Source of the DNA: Symsagittifera roscoffensis
Lineage: Eukaryota > Xenacoelomorpha > Acoela > Convolutidae
DNA length: 64,000 bases
NCBI RefSeq assembly: GCF_963678635.1
Contig: NC_087068.1
Span: forward strand, 47,133,785 to 47,197,784
Direction: 5' to 3'
Below, one piece after another: positions 35,801 to 44,800 of this stretch (the first letter of the stretch is position 1; each line of letters starts with the position of its first letter). The position numbers were made by a program, and so were the translations under genes. Below the pieces are notes generated by a model, which was not told the origin of the DNA, made no database searches, and saw nothing but the letters and a program-made list of their open reading frames with translations.

Positions 35801-38800
35801 AATTCATCCTCCGGCGTTTTTAGAAATAAAAAATTTGAGAATCATTCGACGTTATTTCCCCAATCTGTCCGAACTTATCAATAAAATTAAAAGTCGTCGA
35901 CCAAGTTCAAGGAAAAGAAAAGCAGATAAGCAAAAGATTTCACAGATGACAACAGTTGAAGAATATTTAACTTTTGTTAGGCATTATAAATCTTGATTTG
36001 TTTTTTTTCCATTAGTTAAATTTATCTTTATTTTCAATCTTGTAATTTGTTGTCCTTCTGTTCCGTAGGCAACGAGAATTGTAAGGGTCTTGCGAGGATC
36101 CTCTCGTTCGGTATAGGACGCGGCTACTTGAATTGACTCTAGTTTGATTCCGTCAACCGACACTATTTTTTTTGCTCTTATTTAAAAACAAATATTTCGA
36201 AATGGAGCTTGATCTCGGCCAGAAGCTAAACAAAATTTATCTTGCCAGGAAAGAGTTAGAAACAAATCTTTTCGATTACCATGCCAAAATTACGGAATAT
36301 ATAAGTGCGAATGATAGACCAGCTAAAATTGAAACGTACATAGAAAAATCTAGCATTTGCTTGCAAAAAATTATGGAGAAAAATGATGAGCTTAAATCTT
36401 TGTCTATGCACAGCAACAACGCTGCTGAATCAATAAATCAACTTGAGTTTTACCTGGGATCTACCACTGCAAAACATGACGATGTATTAGGTCTAGCTAA
36501 AAATTACTTTCAAATTAAACATCAAGAGGACCAGGTAGCAACTGCACGAACCCCAACGCCAAGCGAATCCGTCCGTTCCAAGAAACCCCTTTCACAGCGT
36601 TCTAAGATTGCATCAATGACTTCGAGTGAGAGTCGAAGAGAGGCAGCCCTTGCAAAAATTAGACGCGAAGAAGTTGAACGCCAAGTAGAGGCTAAGCTTC
36701 GTTTGAAAAAGCAAGAGATCCAGATTCAGTCCATGAAGGGTCAACTTGATCTTGATGTGGTTGTTGAGGAAAGCCGTCAAAAGCTAGCTGAAGCAACTAT
36801 CGAAGAGGCTGAATATCTGGAAGACGCCTCTGAAATTTGTGAACTTCGTCGTAGCAGATCGAAATTGGCAATGGCCGTTCAGGAGAACCAAACGGAGGAA
36901 GACAGGACAAGAAGTTGGGTGAACACTCAATTCCCAACTCAGGAAATAGTTCAGCCCGTGGCGCCAGTCCAAAGTGTCAATCTGGAACCAGCTTCCGAGT
37001 TCTTGTCATTTTCAAGTATTGAACCGCCTTTCAGTCGAAATCTGACGATGATTAATAACTCACATCCATTTGCTGATTATTTCGAAACCACGTGTATAAA
37101 CTCACAAAGTGTTAACGTCCCTCATACATCAAATACAAGTGTCCGCTTGCCAAACCCAAAGTTAAACAGTACGTATGAGCCACAGGAACAGCTACCTTCG
37201 ACCAAGCTATACAACTACAACCCTTTGATGCAGAGTAGTTTTCATCATTCTAATATCCCGACGAGCTCAATGCCCATTGCTCAACAAACCTTTTTCCCAA
37301 GTAATTCCGCAAATTTTGTGTACCAACCGCTTTTACCAACTAACGTTGGTCCTCTCAATCCTCCAACAGTCACCTTCTCCCCTAACTCATATTATGTCAC
37401 ACAGCCATCGAATGTTCAACCGTTCTCTAGCGGAGGAACAACTTTTTATGTCGGTGATCCTAAAACTTTAGACGCCGCAATCTATTCAAAACCGCTGATA
37501 ACGCCTTATACAAATGAGAACAAACAATATGGCCCATTTACGTCCTCGGGCAGTAAACCAATCACAAATCAAGATCTAGCTGAAATCTTGACACTGAGCC
37601 AGAAAGGTCCCTTGCCTGAATGGAAATTGTCTTCTTTCGACGGGAATCCGTTGCAGTGGCCTGAATGGTTTGGTCAGTTCAAAAGTGCAATCGATGCAAA
37701 AGTTTTAAGTGATGATGTCAAACTGACATATCTCAAAACTCTCGTTTCAGGCAAAGCGAAGAATGCAATTGCCGAATTCGCTTACAGTGGAGTATTCTAC
37801 AAGGACGCTTTGAAAAATCTAGAGAGGAAATTTGGACAACCACAGACGATTGTGGCAGCTCATCTTGAAAAACTTTCGAATTTTCCACCTCTCAAAATGC
37901 ACAATTCAGAAAGCATTATCAGTTTCGCTTCCTGTATATCCAGTCTTGTCGCAGTTTTAAAATCGTTAGGATATGAGTATGACTTGAAGAGTACAGCCGT
38001 TTTGAATCAAGTTATTTCAAAATTGCCTCCAAATATGAAAGAGTCATGGTCTCTCCACTCTGTAAAGAAATGTTGGAGACAACCAACCGTTTTAGACTTT
38101 AATGAGTGGCTCCGAGACAAGGCTGAGGCACATGAACTTATGCGTGTGAGTCAGAATAAGTCACGACCTGAGGAGACTCCAAAGACTGGTTTCCATAAAC
38201 CACCTACAAAAGTTTTTGCCGCTGCTTCAAAAGTTGGAAAACCAATTTATGCTCCGTGCCTCCAGTGCAATGGTAAACACCCACTCTGGAGTTGTTCTGT
38301 GTTTAAGGAAAAGACCCCAACTCAACGAGGTCAATTCTCCGCACAAAATAGGTTGTTTTTTGCTTGCTTTCAACCTGACCACATGTTCCGAAAATGCCCT
38401 AAAGCCCGCAAATGCACTAAGCCTGGTTGTGAAAGCACCAATAATGTCTTGTTACATGGTGCTGAGAAAGTTTTCAGCGTAAGGTCTGCAAACAAAGAGT
38501 TAAACAATAGCAATAATGCAAGCCATTCGAATTCAAACAGTACCGCCCCGCCGAAACGGAATAAGCCGCAAACTTCGTCATCAAACGTAGCCGGTTCGTC
38601 GTCTTACAAGAAACTTACGGGACTCCTTCCTGTGCTTCAATTGGAAATAAAATCACACACAGATGTGACCACTGCTCTTGTAATGTGCGATTCCTGTTGT
38701 ACCCACTCATAGGTCTCGGCGGGCCTAGCACAGCGTTTAAATTTAACTGGCCAACAGCTGGATATTCTGGTAAACGGCTTCAATTCGACGGAATCCGTTC

Positions 38801-41800
38801 CCACGCAACAAGTCGAAGTGAATGTTTTTGCCAAATTCGACCACCATGAATACTCGTTTAGGGTTACGCCGTTTGTGAAAGACAGTTTGAGCGTTGGTTC
38901 CGAAACCATTGACGTTACCATTCTCCAAGACAGGTTTCCACATCTACAGCCAATTAAACCTATTGTCTACAACTATTCCGACGTTGAGATGATATTAGGG
39001 CAGGATGTCTTTCATGCAATCAAGCCTCTCGAATACTTCCAAGGACGAAATCAAAACACTCCTGTCGCTGTCCGTATGCCCATTGGCTGGGTTCTCAGTG
39101 GCCCACTTCCATCACCAATTGGTGTTCGAGCCACCACTTTCAAGTGCAATGTTGAAGACGTAGCACTTGCTGACCAAGTGAAGAAATGGTACGAGCTAGA
39201 GTCGTATGGCACGTTTAAACAAGCTGATCCCCGTTCCTCAGCTGATAAACGTGCACAAAAAATTCTTGACTCCACCACGATTCATGATGGCAGTCGTTAT
39301 ATTGTCGGAATGCTCTGGGCTGCTGACAATATTTATCTTCCCGATAACTTTTACGCTTCGTTAGTCCAGCTTAAGTCTCTTGAAAAGCGTCTAGAGAAAG
39401 ATTTAAACCTGAAAACTCAATACGCATCAGATATCCGAAGTGATGTCGAGAAGGGTTACGTGGTCCCGGTTAGCCCTCACGACTCAAAAAACCGTTCAGA
39501 CCGAGAATGGTACGTACCGCACCACCCAGTTTTAAATCCGAACAAACCCGGCAAAGTTCGGCGCGTTTTAAACGGTGCTTCTAGGTTTCACGGCAATTCA
39601 CTGAATAACTCCCTTCTAGTCGGCCCCGATCTGCTTCAGAACCTTTTATTCGTTTTAATGCGCTTCCGAGAGCACAAATACGCAGTTTCCGCAGATATCG
39701 AAGGCATGTTTATGCAGGTCGGCTTACTAGAAAGCGATCAACGTTCCTTGCGTTTTTTGTGGCGGGAGGACCCCACATCAGATGTGAGTGTATTTCAATA
39801 TGCAAGGCATATATTTGGAGCGAAAGATTCTCCGACATGTGCTAACTATGCTCTTCGCCGAACAGCCGTCGATAACCAAGATCGTTACCCCAATGCCGCT
39901 TGCGCCGTGCTTAACAACTTTTACATGGATGACTACCTTGGGTCTGTGAAAAACCCAGAAACTGCTTTAAGGTCAAGTCGCAGTTTAGTTGAACTGCTTA
40001 AGTTGGGTGGGTTTAATCTTACAAAATTTATTAGCAACGTTCCCAGTTTGTCTTCGAAACTAAATCCCCCTAAGACCAGCGCTAACAACAGTAAGGAAAT
40101 TATTACCGCTGAGATTAATCCGGAAACCGCATCGCATGTTCTCGGTCTCAAATGGGACCACGTCACCGATACGTTGGTTGTGAGCAGAGGAGTCAACCGC
40201 GAACTCAAAGACTCTGTTACGCAGCGATCGGTCCTTAGTTTTGTGTCCTCCGTGTTCGACCCCATAGGTCTTGTCGCCCCGTATACCGTACGCGCACGTT
40301 TGTTACTGAAAGATATCTGGAGATTGAGTGGCCAACAGTGGGACGACCCACTGCCAATTGAGTCGTACCGCAGATTCACTGAATGGCACTCTGGCTTGCC
40401 AGTTTTAGGGCAGCTCAAAATACCTCGTTGCTATTTTGACTTCTCAGTAGATGAGGTTGAGCTGCACATGTTCGGTGATAGCTCATTGGACGTTTTCTGT
40501 TCTGTAGCATTCCTTCGAGCTCAGAAAAACGCCTGTTCCAAATGTCAACTAGCGTTTGTTTTCGGTAAAGCAAGAGTAGCCCCGATGAAGATGCTTTCAA
40601 TTCCGAAGTTGGAACTTCAGGCTGCGCTTCTTGCCAGTCGCCTGAAGGATGATATCGAGAAAGCTCTGACACTGAGTATTTCCAAAGTGTTCATGTGGAC
40701 TGACAGCACAACAGTCCTTCAGTGGTTGAACTCGACAAGCAAACAGCCCGTGTTTGTAGCCAATCGAGTAGCCGAGATTCTGGAGTCAACATCAATTGAC
40801 CAATGGTTCCATGTTTTGAGTGGAGACAACCCCGCTGACACCGGAGCTAGAGGTATTACTGCTGACTCCCTCAAGCAAAGCAGTTGGGTAAACGGCCCTT
40901 CCTTTTTGAAAACTTCTGATTGGCCTTTCAATCCAAATAGGGAAGTTACTGACAAAATTCGCCTGGATGGTCCGGTCTACGATCTAAACGAGGGTTTGCA
41001 GGTCTATTCCAATTTTCCGTGCACTGCAGTTTCGACTGACTTTGCCTTCCCTTGGGAAGAGTATAGCTCGTTCTCCAAGATAAAGCGACTGGTCGCATAT
41101 ATGTTGAGACTCTCACCTAAGCATAGACATTTCAGATCCCCAGATAAGGCCATAATTGATCCAGCAGAACTTGTTATTTCAGAGGAAAAACTTTTGCAAC
41201 TTTCGCAGTTAGAGTCATTCCCAGCTGAAAGTAAACAATTAGCAGCTGGAAAATATGTGAAAACGTCGAGCCGTATATCATCGTATTCGCCTTTTATCGG
41301 GCCGAACGGTTTAATTAGATCTACCGGCCGTATCCAACGTCTCTCTGCAACCGCATTCGAAACTCGCCATCCAATAATTTTGGATACCCGCCATCGCCTA
41401 ATCCGATTGTTTCTCCGTTTTTATCACATTAAGCACGAACATCAGTCAGTCGACTACCTTCGTTCCGTCATTCATCAGCAATTTGTTGTACTACGCTTAA
41501 GATCTGCACTAAGAGCTATTGAAACACATTGCGTGTGCTGTAGAAAGCGAAAAGCGAAAACCGTTACTCCAATGATGTCTGACCTTCCCGCGGAGCGTCT
41601 AGGTTACCGCCAGCCACCGTTCTCGAACTGCGGCGTCGATTATTTTGGACCATTTCATGTAACCATTCGTCGATCTTCCGAGAAACTCTGGGGTTTTCTA
41701 TTTACTTGCTTAACGACTCGCGCAATTCACATTGAGTTGGTTCCATCCATGGACACAAGTTCATGTGTGATGGCTATCGAGCGCTTTATTTCTAGGAGAG

Positions 41801-44800
41801 GAACACCCTTAATAATTTGGTCGGACAACGGAACAAACTTTGTAGGAGCCGAAAAAGAGCTTCTACTGTGCATCAAAAATTGGAACGCAGAAGCTCCACT
41901 GTCGCTCGTACACAAAGGCATTAAGTGGAAGTATAATCCGCCAAGTGCACCACATCAAGGTGGAGCATGGGAGCGAATGGTGCGCAGTTGTAAGCGTGTG
42001 TTTTATGCAATCTTAGGGTCAAGAAAGTTGACTGACGAGATTTTGAACACAACCATGTGCCTAGTTGAAGGTTCACTAAACGCCCGTCTACTCACTCCCG
42101 TTTCTGACGACCCCGATAGTCTTGAGGCTTTGACGCCGAATCATTTCCTCTTAGGTCAGCACAGTCTAACGTTTCCGTCTCTAAGGTCGAGTGAAAACTA
42201 TTCTCACTCTGAGCGCTATGCCCGTGCGCAGTCGTACGCAAACGCAATTTGGCAGCGATGGTTAAGTGAGTACGTCCCTACACTCAATAAAAGAGTTAAG
42301 TGGCATGCTCCTCCCGAATTTGGCAGCGATGGTTAAGTGAGTACGTCCCTACACTCAATAAAAGAGTTAAGTGGCATTCTCCTCCCGAATACTCTTTGAA
42401 AACGGGAGATATGGTGTGGTTAGTTGAATCCACTAGCCCTAGGGGCCACTACCCACTAGCACGCATAACGTCGTTAAACTACGGCAAAGACAACACCGCC
42501 CGTTCCGCAAACCTAAGGACCGTTTCCGGAAACTACACTCGGCCGCTCGTTAAGCTCGTTCCGGTTCTCGCTCCTTCGGGCGTGGAGGATGTTAATGCTA
42601 CATAGCATTTAAGTATGAAAGTATAGTATAAAGCCAGTATAGTTGCTTATCAATATCAGCTATATAGCTCAGCGTATACATAGTGCGTTCCGGGGAGTTC
42701 GGCGTGGGTTCGATTCTCACCTAAGTCGTTTCATTTGAGAATCCTATTTGAGCCGAATCTGACAGAACATAAAATGCTAATATTTTAATCGGTTCAAAAT
42801 TGGTTTGCAATTGAGTTTCTGTTAATTAAACTGCGTGAACTAAGTATGAACTCATTGTGAAAAAACACAAAAATCACACAAATCAGGGCATGAACAAGCC
42901 CACTTTTTAACTTGATACGTGTAATTGTAATGTTGTTGCTAATTCCGTGCAATAAAAATTACTAAAATTCGCCGTTTATTGATTCTCTTGAATTAAACCG
43001 ATTCTGTTTCCTGTTTTTATAAGTTATAAAAAAGGCCAGAATATTCCCCATATAGCAAAATGTATGCTTCCCCAACCACAATAGTAAAATCTTGCTGCGA
43101 AGACTATACGTATCTTGGTGTTACACTGGGGGAGTAAAATGGAAAGAACCGATTTAAATACCATGGGAGGTGTCACTAACACTTGAAAACAGCCGATTAC
43201 TTTTAGGCTCTTTCCTAGTTCCTTCTTTGATTTTTTTTCTGAGATTAGATAGTACTTTCGTGAATCTCACTCAAGGGTTTTTTAATATTTGTCATTAAAT
43301 TTGAGTTTAAATAAAAAATGTTTATCTACTTATGTTACATTTAATTTTGGGGCTCTTTTCCAGTTCCCCCCTTTCAAATTTAATTTTGAAAAGCTTATTT
43401 AACGTTGTCACAATGCAATGAAATTTGGCGTGGTGAACAAATCGACTATTCTGAACAGATTTGTTCTACATACTTTACAGCGTAACATCACGCATTTAGC
43501 CGTAATAACACGTAAAACAAACATAAAACTCGGTATTTTGAAAGGGGGGAACTGGAAAAGAGCCAATTTTGGTTTACCTGACGTTTACCTGGGATAACAG
43601 ACTAAAGAGTTTCGTAACAGGCACATATTTCTAATCGAGTGCCAATTCGACTTACGAAAGCTTATTTTATAACAAATTTTGAAGTAATTAAGTATGTTTT
43701 TAAGTAAGTTTTTAAAATTGAAATTGTAAGGTGGGCAAAATGCTAGCGGGCAAAATGGTAACAAAATGGTAGAGAACTAAAATAAATCGTTAAGTCTTCA
43801 AAACCAAACAAGGATAGTTTGATAGGGGATAGTTTTGATAAGCCAATGAAAAATTTTGGCTCTTTTCTAGTTGGCTCCCCCCCTTTCAAAATACCGAGTT
43901 TTATATTTGTTTTACGTGTTATTACGGCTAAATACGTGATGTTACGCTGTAAAGTATGAAGAACAAATCTGTTCAGAATTGTCGATTTGTTCACCACGCC
44001 AAATTTCATTGCATTGTGACAACGTTAAATAGACTTTTCAAAACTGAATTTGAGGGGGGAGACTGGAAAAGAGCCCCCTCAGCACAGAAGAATTTTTTTT
44101 ATAGCCACCCGCCAGTTTGTCAATTTTTTTAAAGAACTAAAACTATTGTAAAGCTTTCATTAGAAGTTGCATACGAACAAAACCTCATCCAAAGGTTGTA
44201 AAACCCGTACTGAACTTTGTGTACAAATTCTTGTCTGATCTGCCATTTAGCAGGGGAGAGATTTTTCTCAGGACTAATCTGGCATTATGCAGTCCTGTTC
44301 ACAGGTTAACATACATTTTTGTCTACAGGCATGGTTGTACCTGGATCTTACATGATCAGACCTGAGTGAACCATGTTTATGCCTGCCGCATGTTTGATTT
44401 TTATCTGCCGCATGATAATGCCTGACTTGCGTATGACAAAATTGGATTTCATCACGGCTATTTTTAACCGCGCATGCAAATAGGTTGTTTACAGCGTGTA
44501 TGCGGAAATCTCCAATAAACAAGAGAAGTTAAGGGGGGAGGAGATATAACTTAACTAACGACATATCTTTGTTTTTTGGTTTGAACAGACTTTTATTTAA
44601 AAAACATTGAAAATTCTCTTTTACCCGTTTCAGATTTTTGGTTAAAAATGAGTTTATCCAAGTTTACATCATCGAGTCAACCAGTGATTGGAACCAGAGC
44701 AAATGATATGACTGGATTGTCGTCACACAAAAAAACTCGCATGGTTAAGTGGTGTGAGCATATTCAGTTCAGGCATGATCATGTTTCCTGCAGGTGTGAG

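Larger units (their letters stand above)
33622..43043 (+). mobile_element. BEL/Pao LTR retrotransposon, recent insertion
   Basis: 9.4-kb element in the sense orientation within intron 1 of the Cys-rich membrane protein gene. Flanked by a perfect 5-bp duplication TTCCC (33617-33621, 43044-43048). LTRs are 439 and 454 bp and differ by about four substitutions plus 9-bp and 6-bp insertions in the 3' copy, so insertion is recent. Order: LTR, primer site, repeat-bearing leader, extra ORF, gag, protease, RT, RNase H, integrase, LTR. The gag and pol domains are typical of Pao-type elements. The copy is broken by an in-frame TAG in the protease and a 71-bp tandem duplication that frameshifts the integrase C-terminus. 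Confidence 0.93.
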
